The position numbers were made by a program, and so were the translations under genes. The notes beneath the pieces are model-generated. The model searched no databases. It had not been told where the DNA came from and worked only from the letters and a program-made list of their open reading frames with translations. Shown here piece after piece: positions 1-11,795 of a stretch of 64,000 bases of DNA. Every line of letters starts with the position of its first letter. The first letter of the stretch is position 1. Origin of the DNA: Theobroma cacao (Eukaryota; Streptophyta; Magnoliopsida; Malvales; Malvaceae); contig NC_030852.1 in NCBI RefSeq assembly GCF_000208745.1, positions 19,915,236 through 19,979,235 of the forward strand, in the 5' to 3' direction.

Positions 1-380
1 GTCCATGTGTAATACTTATCCATTAAGCAATCTCTCTCCACCACATAAAATGTTTCAATTATCCATAATGTAAAATGTTAATGGCTGAAATCCACGGGCA
101 TGACAAGTGTCAAGTGGTGTAAAATTCCAAAAATTCCCATTTTTGTCCTCGGGTGACAAAATTACCATTTTGCCCCTAGAACATGAAAATCACCAAAATT
201 TTTATTCCCTTGTCATTTCACCCATATTTTCATCATTCATTTATGTTTTATGCCTACTTAAGCCATAATATTGTTTAAAACTTACTTTTATGGGCTTATT
301 AAGAAAATGACAAAATTACCCCTGATTAGGGATATCGTGTATATCTCTATCTACGAGTCTATAAAGGTCAAGGTCTCACA
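1..380 (-). repeat. 3' LTR of gypsy element 1, partial
   Basis: The segment matches 6241-6620 with roughly 15-20 differences by eye and ends in ...GTCTCACA, the complement of a TGTGAGAC LTR start. Its other 2.3 kb lies left of the window. Just inside it, at 381-391, is a pyrimidine run (ttctctcccac), the complement of the polypurine tract expected next to a 3' LTR. Confidence 0.9.
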
Positions 381-769
381 TTCTCTCCCACTTAAAGAAA
401 TTTGGTCCCCGAATTTAAATTCAACTATAAGGTGGGGTATTGTCTTCTTATCTGATGTTCAACTTCCCATGTCATCTCTTCCATTCGAGCATTCATCCAC
501 AATACTTTAACCATTGGGATGGTCTTATTCATTCCTGTATGTACCCTCATATTTATGTTTACCTCACATTTATGTAGCTTCAATCTTCTTAATCATATTA
601 GTCCATCACGTACGGCTTAACCGCGCTATAGATTACATTTCCTTGATACCATTTCCTTAACTATCTCCCAAAGTCTCTTATGTCCATGCAACTCAGCCTT
701 TAATGGGATTTCTTATCGTTATGCTACCTTTATCACTTGTCAACAATCAATAATTCCCACTTCAGAATA

Positions 770-1258
770 ATCTTTCCATATTACAACTGCTTCCTGCAAC
801 TTTTCCCAAAACCTACTAGTAAACTGAGCTCCTTTGTCAAATACTATAGAAATAGGGATACCACGTAGCCGTACTATCTCATCTACATAAACTCAAGCAT
901 ATTAGGCAGCATTATAAGTAGTTTTAACTAGAAAAAAATGAGCTGACTTTGTTAACCGGTCTACTATGATCCAAATCGAGTCATAGCCCCCACTAATTCG
1001 AGGCAAACCCATTACAAAGTCCATAGCAATATGCTCCCACTTCCACTCGGGTACTGGTAATGGCTGTAGTAGTCTTGCAGGCTTTTGATGCTCAGCCTTA
1101 GCTTGTTGACAAACCAGGCACTTGGAGACAAACTCAGCTACATCTCTCTTGAGTCTTTCCCACCAATACACCTCTTTCAAATCTTGATACATCTTTGTAG
1201 CCCCTAGATGTACCACATAGGCTGCCATGTGAGCTTCCTCCAATATTTCTCTCCTCAA
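770..1258 (-). pseudogene. Gypsy integrase fragment
   Basis: The open part (902-1258) has the integrase zinc-binding end (the HLGATKMY region, then CLVCQQAKAEHQ) and the start of the catalytic core (WEHIAMDFVMGLPR, then DSIWIIVDRLTKSAHF). Those two core stretches contain the first and part of the second acidic landmark of an rve domain. After an in-frame stop near 902 the same frame continues with [15 protein letters not shown] and [13 protein letters not shown] to about 770, then similarity ends, so the last catalytic glutamate region is gone. The product would have joined element cDNA to the host chromosome. It is a dead fragment. Confidence 0.88.
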
Positions 1259-1341
1259 CCCGTCCCATCAGGCACATAAAGTCTGGTTCCATACCTCAAC
1301 ACTCCATCTATGCCTTTGGTAAACATTTTTCCTTTTCTTTC

Positions 1342-1850
1342 CTAAGAATCCTCTAAGGCCTTAACTACAAACTCATCTTTACCTTGTGTTTCTTTAATCC
1401 TGTCCATTAAAATAGGCCTTACTCTAAAATGTGCTAGCAATGCATTTGTCTCAACAACTTCTAAATGCACTCCTATGTCTCCCAAGCTATGGATCTCCCT
1501 AACCAAGGATCTCCTATCTTTAGCAACATGTGCCAGACTCCCCATGGTGAGACGCTAGGTCGAATAAAGCCTTTATCCAACAAATCTTCTAACTGATCCT
1601 TAAGCTCTTTAAGCTCTGCAGGTGCCATTCTATATGGGGGCATAGATATAGGTCTAGTGTCGGGAATCAAATCTTTGCAAAATTCAATCTCCAGCTCAGG
1701 AGGTAAACCTGGTAGTTCCTCGGGAAATACATCCATGAACTCATTCACCACCGACACTTGACTTACATTTCCAACCTTCGCCTGAGTATCCCTTACCACT
1801 GCCAAGTAACCTATACAACCTTGTCATAATAACCTTCGGGTATACAGGAC
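1342..1850 (-). pseudogene. Gypsy reverse transcriptase stub fused to post-RNase H linker
   Basis: The frame from about 1850 down to 1550 reads the segment just before RT ([12 protein letters not shown]), then the RT entry motif ([26 protein letters not shown]). At about 1545-1555 it switches directly to [12 protein letters not shown], a sequence that in intact gypsy polyproteins lies after RNase H. The whole RT palm, including the YVDD site, and all of RNase H are therefore missing, and the join also shifts the frame. No polymerase could be made from it. Confidence 0.88.
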
Positions 1851-1855
1851 CGATA

Positions 1856-2242
1856 TCAAATTGGTTTGAACATTACTTTTATCCCCCTGAATACTCGTTC
1901 ACCGAGGAATTTAAATCTAACCAATTTATGATAGCAGTCCCCACTAGCATGGCAGGGTGATAACCAATCCATCCCCAAGATCACATCAAAGTCTAAGGTG
2001 TCTAACACCACTAGATTCATCAAAGTATCTTTGTCCTTGACTCGCACTACACAGGACTCATATTCCCATTCGGCTACAAATACCTCCTTTAAAGGAGTAG
2101 ACACCATTAATTGTTCCTCTCTCCTAACACGATCTCTACCCAACTGAGATGCAAAACATGGAGAGATAAAAGAGTAGGTAGCACCAAGATCAAATAAGAC
2201 TCGAGCATTCATATTGCAAACTAAGAGAATACTTGAGACCAC
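1856..2242 (-). pseudogene. Gypsy aspartic protease domain
   Basis: This 128-residue open stretch matches the retropepsin segment of gypsy polyproteins. ARVLFDLGATYSFIS corresponds to the catalytic D-S/T-G-A loop (here DLGAT, so the usual Ser is Leu), and VILGMDWLSP is the flap-distal motif typical of plant gypsy proteases. It is in the same frame as the upstream Gag. It ends at a stop at 1856, after which the RT frame is offset, so at least one frameshift separates protease from RT. Confidence 0.85.
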
Positions 2243-2449
2243 TGCATTGGATGTCTGGGCCTCCTACTGTGTTAAAGCAAACACCCTCACCTGGCCTCTA
2301 CCAATTGAACTCTTACGTTCGAACCCAGATGGCCTGCCCTAAGAGGAAGTACCAGCACCTCTACCTTTGGATCCACTAGCTTCCTTATCAGACGAGGTGG
2401 TGACTGAAGGAGCAGATGAAGCTGGCTAGGTGGAACCACGAGCAGAATC

Positions 2450-3696
2450 TTGTGATTGATGAGCCATCGTACAATCCCTCCTAATATGCCCAGGTTGACC
2501 ACACTTGAAACAAACTCCCGTAGCACGAAGGCATCTTCTTTTATGCCGTCCCCCACAAGTATGGCAAGAAAGGATAAGTTGAGTTCCTTACCTCGTATCT
2601 TGCTACCTTCCAGCACTGAAGGTTCTTTGTCCAGCCGCAATACTAGCACTAGGCGAGTCACTCCCCTACTGGACAAATCGTGAGTCCCTCTGTGGACCCT
2701 GATGGCTAGAAGACGAACCACCACTGCTGAAATCTCTACGACCTTGATAACCATCTGTCTTGGCTCTTTTTGCTCTATCCCTCACAACCTTACTCTCACT
2801 GGTCCTCATTTCAATCCGCTGAGCACAACCTACCACTGCGGAGTAGGTTTTAAAATCTCGAGATGCCATAGCCCTAAACAGTGGCTCTACTAGCCCATCC
2901 ACAAACCTCTGAATCTTTATCTCCTCAGTGGAAACTAGGTAAGGAGCATATCGAGACAATTGCGTGAACTAGATGTCGTACTCCGACACCGTCATACTCA
3001 AGGTAAGAGTCTCAAACTCCCTAGCTCGTGCGTTACATACACTGAGTGGTAAGAATCGGTCTAAAAGTGTTGCACTAAACTCACCTCAAGTCAGTGGTGC
3101 TGCATCCGTCAGTCTGCCTCTACATAGAGAACTATACCACTTCTGTGCCACATCCTCTAATCGGAAGGCGACTAGCTCAACTGATCGGACATTAGAGCAT
3201 CCCAAAGCCTTACATATTTTCTCCATCTTATCCAAAAAGATCTGAGGCTTCTCCGACACATCGAACCTTGAAAATGATGAAGGCTTAAGCTTAAGAAAAT
3301 CAGGAAGAGAAATCTCTAAGTGACCCCTCTCAACCTCATGATATTGACGATCAGCCTGTCCTTGGGAGCTAGGGGATTCTTGTACTATAGGTCTCCCTTC
3401 TACTACCCTCTGTATATCCTCCATAAGAGTCGACATTATCTCTACAACCCGATTAACTCCTTGTAGGCCTGCCGTCAAATCCTCAATGGTAATACCCCCA
3501 GCTGGGTGTTTATCTACATCATTTGAGGACTATCCCTCCTCTCGCCTACTCACAAGCGTATCCACCCTCACTGGCCTAATAGCCCTACCATGTCTACCTC
3601 GGCCCCTTAGGGTGGATGCCCGTGGCCTATCTACCATCTCAGTAGGAGCATCTTGCTCCCCCATCCGTCTTAAGGCGGCTCATGTCTTAGGCGGCA
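2450..3696 (-). pseudogene. Gypsy gag (capsid and zinc knuckle), interrupted by stops
   Basis: From a start at 3696 (MPPKT, immediately followed by a TGA where CGA is expected) one frame can be followed through capsid to nucleocapsid. The capsid core is at about 3086-3478 ([24 protein letters not shown]). A second capsid stretch is at 2666-2959 ([17 protein letters not shown]). A complete CCHC knuckle, [14 protein letters not shown], lies at about 2472-2512. All pieces stay in one frame, so the damage is point mutations to stops rather than indels. The product would have been the structural particle protein. Confidence 0.87.
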
Positions 3697-3906
3697 TTCT
3701 TACCTAGACAAGAGCAAACACTTGTTACTAAACACATTTCATAATCATACTCAAGGAACAAGGTGGTTTCTAAGATAGGGAATCTATGTGGTCCTTTGGT
3801 CGTAAAATGTGCCGCAGTTCACACTTCACAACCAAAGTTCCCACATAAAAACTCAACACTCCGCTGGACCAACAAATGGAAATCCTAGGACCTAGACAAA
3901 CCTAGC

Positions 3907-3918
3907 GCTTTGATACCA
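3907..3918 (-). other. Primer binding site of gypsy element 1
   Basis: Read on the minus strand this is TGGTATCAAAGC, one base different from the initiator-methionine tRNA complement TGGTATCAGAGC used by most plant LTR elements. It sits four bases from the inner end of the 5' LTR, where minus-strand priming would start. Confidence 0.85.
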
Positions 3919-4809
3919 ACTTTGTCACGACCCAAATTTTGGGCCATGACTGGCGCATGGGCCCAATGGACGTAGTCCACTAAGCTCAAGCAAGCCTATT
4001 ACTCTGACATGTTCATCATTCCATCATAAACTACTAAGTCATATATCATAACTTAGAATCAAAATAATATTAAGTATTGCCACTTCATATTGGCATACCA
4101 AATAGGTGTATATGCACTGTCTACACATGTATCTTAATAATTCACATTAGGTTCGTCTATACACAACAAATGGAGACTCGATGTCCAGCTGAGAGACTCG
4201 GATGAATGTACAGCTACTGAATGTCGAGACACCTACCAAAAGATGGATACAAGTCCACAAGGACACCTCGTCCTAGTTACCGGCTACCTCTTAATCTGAA
4301 AACATGAAGTTGAAAGTGGTGAGCATAAACTCAGTGAGTGAACAAGAAGGGAACAAGCATACCATAAGAAATGTTTATCGAAATCATGATGCACTCATNC
4401 TTGAAGTTTGAGCATGAACTTTGCTTATCAATTTTACTTTTATCCTACATAGTAATATTATTAGACTTTGTAAGCAATTAATTAACTACCAATTGTTGAA
4501 TCTACGCCTCAGATATAAATTTATTAATTCCAACTGTCCATGTAGAATGTAGCTATCTTGTATTCAAAGAAAAAAGAAAAAGAATTCATAGATGATAAAA
4601 TCATACCTCATCTCGATAAAGACCATTTCTTTATTCAAACAGTTTGACACATTCAAACCCATATCCGGTATGTTAAAGGGAAATGAATTATCTTAAGGAA
4701 CCTAGGCAATATTGATGAAAATTTTTCCATAAAAAATGTGGGGAAAAGTTCTATACACAATAATTGACTTCTTTGGCAGATAAAATCAAGAAACCGATTA
4801 GCCAAGCAT

Positions 4810-4810
4810 A

Positions 4811-4857
<47 letters not shown>
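4810..4857. repeat. (AT)n microsatellite
   Basis: Uninterrupted alternating TA for about 48 bases inside the gypsy LTR. Confidence 0.97.
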
Positions 4858-4858
<1 letters not shown>

Positions 4859-4897
4859 ATCATCATATACACCTTTCCATCATCATCATCTCATATG

Positions 4898-5188
4898 CAA
4901 CGGCTTATGCGTACTCCCACTCGCATATAGCTAGGTCAGCAACGGCTTATGTGCACTCCCACTCATACATAGCCGGGTCAGCAACTGTTATGTGCACTCT
5001 TACTCGCACATAGTCGAGTCAGCAACGGCTTATGTGCACTCCCACTCACAGATGGCCAGGTCAGCAACGGCTTATGTGCACTCCTACTCGCACATAGCCG
5101 AGTCAGCAACGGCTTATGTGCACTCCCACTCACACATAGCTTAGTTAGCAATGGCTTATGTGCACTTCTACTCGCACATAGCCGAGTC
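4898..5188. repeat. 42-bp minisatellite with hairpin units
   Basis: About seven head-to-tail copies of a 42-bp unit, consensus CAACGGCTTATGTGCACTCC followed by CACTCGCACATAGCCGAGTCAG. Within most copies TATGTGC and GCACATA face each other across a ten-base loop, so each unit can form a small hairpin. An open frame across it is an accident of the period being divisible by three. Confidence 0.92.
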
Positions 5189-8083
5189 CATATCAACATG
5201 CAAAGAAGCATCCAATGCATATCATGCATTTTATCATATTATGATAACACATAAACCATTGTATAGCACATTTTAACAATACAAAATCATTTTACTAAAA
5301 GTTTGTTCCCAAGGTACATTTTTTAAGACAAGTTGGATAGAATCTTTCATATTCCCCAAAACAAGTTTGAAATGCAAGTCCACTCACCGGTATTCGTTGA
5401 GCCTTTAGCCGACTCTTAATCCCCCTAATGATCCAATTGGGGTGATGGGGCTTTGTTAGTACCTACCATCAAATTAACATTTTCATAATGTCAATTTACA
5501 TACTATAAACCCTAAAAGCTATCTTGTAGCTAGCTTTCAATTGCCATTTAATTTGCCATCCATTTTCACTTTCCTATCACTCCAAAGTGAATTAATAATC
5601 TCAACTACAAAATATTCACAAATCAAATCTCTAGTCATTCTCAACACTTAAAACCCAATACTAGTTTACTATTCACCTTGATAGCTTTGTAACTTTGAAC
5701 TTCTTTCCAAAAGCTCTCAAGCTATTAATAAAGCTTTCTCTTTCTCTTTCTAAAACACCTAACTAGTGAGAGAGTATGGAAACAAGATTTTCATCATTTT
5801 CAAGGGTTTTAAAGTGAGAGAGTGGAAGAATACAAGGGTTCTAGTCAAAATGGCAACAAGGTATGAAAATTAGAGCTAAAAAGAGAAAGTTATGAAAGCT
5901 TCACATCAAGCTTCCTTGGAGGAATTGAAGAAACGTGAGAGGGAAAAGAACAAGAAGAAGAAGTTGTTGAAAATCCCAAGAAGTTGCTAGAATGAGAGGA
6001 TATTTATGGCCCAAGCTTATCCACTCCCTTGGAAATTACTAAAATGCCCCTCCACAAATTAGCTTAATCCTTGAAATCCCACACTTTTTCTTCAATTTTC
6101 CCACCTAGGGTTTGTGTTCTTTCCTTTCCTCTTCACCTCATGCTTTGGCCTGCCATATGGGTGAGACTAAGAGAGTTTTAAATAGAATTTACTAGGAAAT
6201 TCTAGAATAATCCAAGCTTGACACATGGCATGTTTCCATTGGTCCATGTGTAATACTTATCCATTAAGTAATCTCTCTCCACCACATAAAATGTTTCAAT
6301 TATCCACAATGTAAAATGTTAATGGCTGAAATCCATGGGCATGACAAGTGTCAGGTGGTGTAAAATTCTAAAAATTCCCATTTTTGTCCTCAGGTGACAA
6401 AATTACCATTTTGCCCCTAGAACATGAAAATCATCAAAAAAAAATTTCCTTGTCATTTCACCCATATTTTCATCATTCATTTATGCTTTATGCCTAATTA
6501 AGCCATAATATTGTTTAAAACTTACTTTTATGGGCTTATTGAGAAATTGACGAAATTACCCATGATTACGGATATCGCGTATATTTCTATCTATGAGTCT
6601 ATAAAGGTCAAAGTCTCACAAAGTCTATACCATAATTAGCAAAACTAACTTTCTACCACAAATACACAATCGGAACATTAATTTCAACATATCTACTTCA
6701 CCTTTGGTGGTATGTCAAAATCATCCTCTGGACACATTCCATTACTAACTTTCATATACCTTACCATAACATTTAGTAAAAATTTGATTAAGCAATGATC
6801 TTCATATTTACTCTTAGATACACATATATCAAATTGTACATCTCCTAGTATTGAGATCGTGACCTTACTTATCAATCCTTAACTAATTACATCTATAGGA
6901 TAAACAATCCACTTAATTTTTGCACCTTGCCTTTGCAGTCATATAAATCAAAACTTCCTAAACTTAGGATGCAAAAGCCCCTTTTTTGAGCTTATCCAAC
7001 AATCCACATTTCCTAAGTCCCTTACCTTTGGAGAAGTCACATTTAAGGCTAATCATTTTTATCATAGTTTTCATAATCCAAATAGACTCTTAAATTGATC
7101 TTTAAAGCAATTTGTGTATCAAGCTCAAATATAGGACTCCATATGGCATTTAGACTAAAATCAACATTTCTAAGTCATTTAACTTTGAGCTACTAAATCC
7201 ACAGCTAACCCTTTAATCCTTCGACTTCACGCTAAGCATACCAAAATTTACACTCATCCTTAGAGCAGAGTTGTTTACTAGCCTTTTACTTCATGACCAC
7301 ATATCAATAACAATAATCACCGATTTTCACCCTTGAGTTAATTCATGTACTTATAACCATACACCATAATAGTTCAAATCAAACCTTGGAATTTCGCAAT
7401 TACTTAATTGAATCAAAACTAACTCCATCTAAGCTGCTATACACATATTCAATACATATTAGCAGATAAAATATCTCAAAAGCCTAACACCATTTATGTA
7501 TGGGCATAACAAGCTCAATTAATGTAATGCACTTACCTCTATGCACATAAGTATTGGTTTGTAGATCCTTCAATACTTAAAGTTATAAACTTCAAGTGAA
7601 TTACAACCATCACTATTTCTTTTCGATCAAGTATGCCCCTTATTACTTTTATCACACATGCTCCTATATATTAATCTCAAATACAATCCATAGTCATCTA
7701 ATTTTCTTCCCATTGACAATCATAGGCTCAAGTTATAGCTCCACCAAATGAGTCAGTTCTTATGGACCTATTAGCCTAGCTCCACTTTCCTCCATCCTTA
7801 ACCGAAGGGATACGTCATTATGGTAACCATTCATTAGGAGCAATTGCTTTAAAATCTTAGCAACAACAGCTCGTGTCTCGGGTGGCATATCAAACCCGAA
7901 CAATAGCACCACTTATGACCTTTATATAACACTAGCAAAAGGGTAGGTTACTAGGAATAGGAGTTTATATAGCCTTATGTCTATGACTTATGCTGCAGTC
8001 ATAAGCCATAAACAAGACTCTACATTAACTCCGACAACTCCGTTGACTGACACGAGAATCCTGAGAACTTTACTAAACCTTGA

Positions 8084-8095
8084 GCTCTGATACCA
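8084..8095 (-). other. Primer binding site of gypsy element 2
   Basis: The complement reads TGGTATCAGAGC, a perfect match to the initiator-Met tRNA 3' end complement, four bases from the LTR border at 8100. Confidence 0.9.
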
Positions 8096-8099
8096 ACTT

Positions 8100-10863
8100 T
8101 GTCACAACCCAATTTCTGGGCCATGACTAGTGCAAAGACCCAATAGGCATAGCCCACTAGGCCCTAGCAAGCCTTCTTGTATGAACTTGTACATTAGTCC
8201 ATATATCATCCATACACCCTTTTTAAGATCTATAAATCATAATGTTCAAATAATAACTTCATTAAATCAATTCACAAAATCCAGGTATATACTCATAATG
8301 GTATTCATTAATCAGAATATACATAAATAGTTTGCCAAACGATTCTTAGCAAGTTACATCCAGTTTACATGTATATATTCAAAGACTCTAACCATCAGTG
8401 GGTGCTAAGTGACTCTGGGCATGGGTGCTAACACTTAGTATCATGACAAACCTACCGAGCAATGGATACGGAGGAGCACCTCATCCTAGGATCCAGTTAC
8501 CTTTAACTCAGAGAACCTAAAACATGAAGTTTAAAAACGTGAGTATAAACTCAACGAGTGAACATAGGGAAGGAACAAGCAACGTTAAGGAAAGTTTAGA
8601 AATCATGATGCACTTAAGTTCAAAACAATGCAATTTAGTTTATTTCTATTTAAAAAACCCCTCATTCAAACCCTTAGTCGTTTAGCCACTTGATGACGAA
8701 AGACTCATGAACAACAAAGAAGTTGAGAAGTGAAAACTTTAGTATAGTACAAGAAAGTCAACCATAATAGATTGACTCTCACCGTAGCGAAAAGGCATTC
8801 TCGCTGCAACGAAATTATAGCCAGATAAAATCCAAGGGGCTTTCACTGCCACTGAAAAAATCCACTCATGCCACATTGCACATTAAATTGAACACATTGA
8901 CAATACTCAAGTTTTCAACAGTCAATGCAATCACATATTAATTACAAACATCTTTATATAGTAAATATATATATATATAAGCACATACACCACCATTTCA
9001 CCCAGCTCATGTGCATCCCCCCAGATCGTGCACATAGCTAGACACCCCGTCTCACCCAGCTCATGTGCATCCCCCCACATCGTGCACATAGCCGAACATC
9101 CTATCTCACCCAACTCATGTGCATCCCCCCACACCCTGCACATAGCTGGACACCCCATCTCACCCAGCTCATGTGCATCCCCTCACATCGTGCACATAGC
9201 TGAAGTCATCGTGTGCATCCCCTCACATTGTGTACAAGCAATATCATCGCTTTATGCATCCCCCCACATCGTGCACAAGAGATATCATCATCGTGTGCAT
9301 CCCCTCACATCGTGCACAGTTAATGCCATCGTGTGCATCCCCCACATCGTGCACACGAGCAATATCACCATCCATCTCCCTCACCACCATCATCATCGGC
9401 ATGTGCACACTCACCCCGCACATGCCAGTTGCATTTTATCACACAATGTACCATTTATGACATAGTATATATATATATATCAATATTATGCAGAAACACA
9501 TGGATTCATCACACTATCCATTTCATAACATAAAAACATTTCATAAAGGCTTGTTCCCGTGCGAGTTTTTGAAGAAAAACCAATAAAATGTTTTAAGGGA
9601 TTCAATCAAACATAAATGTGTATATCCCAAAACATTTTAATGCAAGTTCACTCACCGGTATTTGTTGAACCTTTAATCGACTCTAACCTCCCTAATGGTC
9701 CAAATGGGGCTGAGGGGCCTTGTTGGAACCTATCACAGACAAAAACATCACAACCAATCCAATTTACAATAATATCACTCCAAAAGTTGTTTCCCAAATC
9801 AAGCTTCAATAGCCTTTCCTATCTATCTTCCAATTACCATTTGATTGGCTATTTCATTTCTCTACTTTAGTTACACTAGAAATAACATAACTCATAACTC
9901 ATAACAATTTTAGCAAATAACATAACTCATAACTCTAATTACTAGCCATCATCAACAACTTAAAACCAGTCCTAATTCATCACTCACCTTGGTGATTGTA
10001 ATGAAATTTCTTCCCAAGAGTCCTCAAGCTAACATGAAACCTCTCTTTCTCTCTCTACAAAGTTCAGCTGGTGAAAAAAAGTATTAAAGAAAGACTTTTA
10101 AGGGTTTGTTTAAGGTGAAGGAGTAAAAAAGTATGAAAAACCCTACAACAGGGTGTGTAAAGCATGAAAATTAAGGTTAGTTTGAGAGAAGCTTTCGTGG
10201 AAGAGGAGAGAAACGTGAGATTGGAAGAGGAAAAAGAAGAAGTTGCTAGAGAAATGTAGAAGCTGCTGGAAAAGATGAGATCTTTATAGTTAAAGCTTAT
10301 CTAATTTCTCATGCAATTACAATAAGGCCCTTAACAAGGCCACTTGTCTTCCTCCTTTTCTTGTGCAATCTTTTTACTCTTTTGACATTGGAAAAAGGTC
10401 CAAAATTCTTTGAAAGAGGTCCCTTAAATAGCCCCCAAAAGCCCTAGCTTCAAAAATCCCATAAACTTGTTGTTTGTGGTAATTACGGTGAGGGCAGCGG
10501 CTCTCAATTTCCAGCGCCGCAACACTCAAAGGTTCTACCAAATTCTGTTCCTCTAGCACAGTACTTTCACTTCAACAAAGATTTTGACAACCTTGCTACT
10601 AGAACTGGGCAAAGTGGTAAACATAAAAGTTGTAACCCTACCTCTTAGATTTCTAATTGTTTAAAAATCATGTCATTTGGACTTGTGTAGTGGGAGATAT
10701 TCTTGAAAAACCGAAACATATGCAAATAGAGCAACAGTCCATTGTGCACCTTTCTTCACCAATTGAAATTATTTTTTATCCTACTCCTATAAAAACATAA
10801 CATAAATGTAAATATCATAAAACTAGCATTATTAGCCACCATATCGAGGTACGGGGTACTACA
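8100..10863 (-). repeat. 5' LTR of gypsy element 2 (2,764 bp)
   Basis: Borders are TGTCACAACCC and GGGTACTACA. The left 50 bp and an internal block near 9645-9725 resemble the LTR of element 1, but the rest is diverged and the minisatellite is different, so this is a related family, not another copy. Host copia sequence resumes directly at 10864. Confidence 0.87.
8999..9365. repeat. 54-bp minisatellite plus degenerate shorter units
   Basis: Four copies of a 54-bp unit (8999-about 9203) containing CATGTGCATCCCCCCACATC then GTGCACATAGC, followed by four or five shorter, irregular copies of about 35-45 bp to 9365. TGTGCA and TGCACA form short inverted pairs around a C-rich loop in nearly every unit. 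The 145-codon open frame across the array is a repeat artefact. Confidence 0.9.
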
Positions 10864-11560
10864 GCAAACTTGGCCAAAATCTTGTCTATGTAGGTTGCTT
10901 GAGATAATACTATCTACTTGTTATTACGATCCCTTATAAGTTTGATCCCTATAACATAGCTAGCTTCTCCTAAATCCTTCATAATGAATTGTTGGTTTAG
11001 CCAACCTTTCACTATTGATAACATTCCTACATCATTCCTAATGAGTAGAATGTCATCAACATAAAGGACTAAGAAAACAACCTTTTTATCTTGTATCTTT
11101 TTGTAAACATAAGGTTCATCAACATTTTGTTGAAAATCGTATAATTTGATAGCATTGTCAAATCTTATGTTCCAAGACCTAGATGCATGCTTAATTCCAT
11201 AAATGGACTTGTGCAATTCATAGACCTTATGTTTATGGCTCTTATTAACGAAACCTTCAGGTTAAGCCCTATAAATGCGCTCTTCAAGATCTCTATTTAA
11301 AAATGTAATTTTGACATCCATTTGCCATATCTCATAATCAAGATGTACAACTATGGATAGGAAGATCCTGATGGATTTAAGCATAGCAACCAACGAAAAG
11401 GTTTCCTCATAATCAATCCTTTCTCTTTAAATAAAACCCTTGGCCACTAGTCTAGCCTTGAAGGTCTCCACCTTCCCATCACTTCCTCTTTTTCTCTTAT
11501 AAATCCATTTGTACCTTATGGGTTTTATCCCTTTAGGTGGATCTACTAGAGTTGAAACTT
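10864..11560 (-). pseudogene. Copia reverse transcriptase fragment
   Basis: The frame can be followed from PPKGIKPIRYKWIYKRK (about 11545) through YEETFSLVAM and the longest open piece (10914-11216, LHKSIYGIKHASRSWN), and contains the catalytic FLVLYVDDILLI. It ends at SQATYIDKILAKFA, where the gypsy LTR breaks it at 10863. Several stops occur upstream (for example after ARLVAKGF). The polymerase would have copied element RNA into DNA; it is inactive here. Confidence 0.9.
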
Positions 11561-11795
11561 TGTTGGAATCCATGGAGTCTAAATCAGATTTCATTGCCTT
11601 ATGCCACTCTTATACATATACATCATTAATAGCTTCCTTATATGTAATAGGATCAAATTCATGTTAATCTGATAGCAAAATCATGTTTTCTCCCAGACCC
11701 ATGTATCTTTCTAGTTGTCTCACAACCCTCCCACTACGTCGAGGCACCACTGTTTGATGTTCAGATTATGTTTCTGTTTCAACCATTGAATCAGA

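Larger units (their letters stand above)
1..6620 (-). mobile_element. Defective Ty3/gypsy LTR retrotransposon (left LTR cut by window edge)
   Basis: Bases 1-380 are nearly identical to 6241-6620, so they are the two LTRs of one element. The internal part (381-3922) reads on the minus strand as gag, protease, a stub of RT, and integrase. That order, RT before integrase, and the integrase with a DRLTKSAHF motif are Ty3/gypsy features; the long LTRs and integrase resemble the Tekay/Del chromoviruses (family assignment from memory). The internal region is only about 3.5 kb because most of RT and RNase H is missing. Many stops interrupt the rest, so it is not autonomous. The right LTR ends at 6620; the 5-bp target duplication would be 6621-6625 (aagtc), but its partner lies outside the window. 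It appears to have landed inside a second gypsy element whose 5' part follows. Confidence 0.9.
3923..6620 (-). repeat. 5' LTR of gypsy element 1 (2,698 bp)
   Basis: It begins TGTCACGACCC next to the primer binding site and ends GTCTCACA, the expected TG...CA borders. Inside are an AT microsatellite (about 4810-4857), a 42-bp minisatellite (4898-5188) and a downstream stretch (about 5380-5460) shared with the second gypsy LTR at about 9645-9725, so the two LTR families are related. Position 4399 is an N without flanking duplication. Confidence 0.92.
6621..10863 (-). mobile_element. Second Ty3/gypsy element, 5' portion (probably non-autonomous)
   Basis: An LTR (8100-10863) with a perfect initiator-Met primer site next to it defines the 5' end of a minus-strand element. 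The 1.46 kb to its left has no recognisable polyprotein apart from a possible gag start, MPPETRAVV, reading from about 7888, comparable to MPPKT in element 1, after which the frame decays. Element 1 lies immediately left of 6621 and appears inserted in this internal region; the rest is outside the window. The element itself interrupts the copia RT at 10863/10864, with gcaaa (10864-10868) as the expected right copy of its target duplication. Confidence 0.75.

Noticed and set aside
2287..2754. 155-codon minus-strand frame
   Set aside because: It is out of frame with the gag zinc knuckle that occupies the same bases.
4978..5229. 83-codon repetitive frame on the minus strand
   Set aside because: It is the 42-bp minisatellite of the gypsy LTR read in one frame.
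9028..9465. 145-codon open frame rich in His, Pro and Ser
   Set aside because: It reads across a 54-bp minisatellite; the period is a multiple of three, so the frame stays open without selection.
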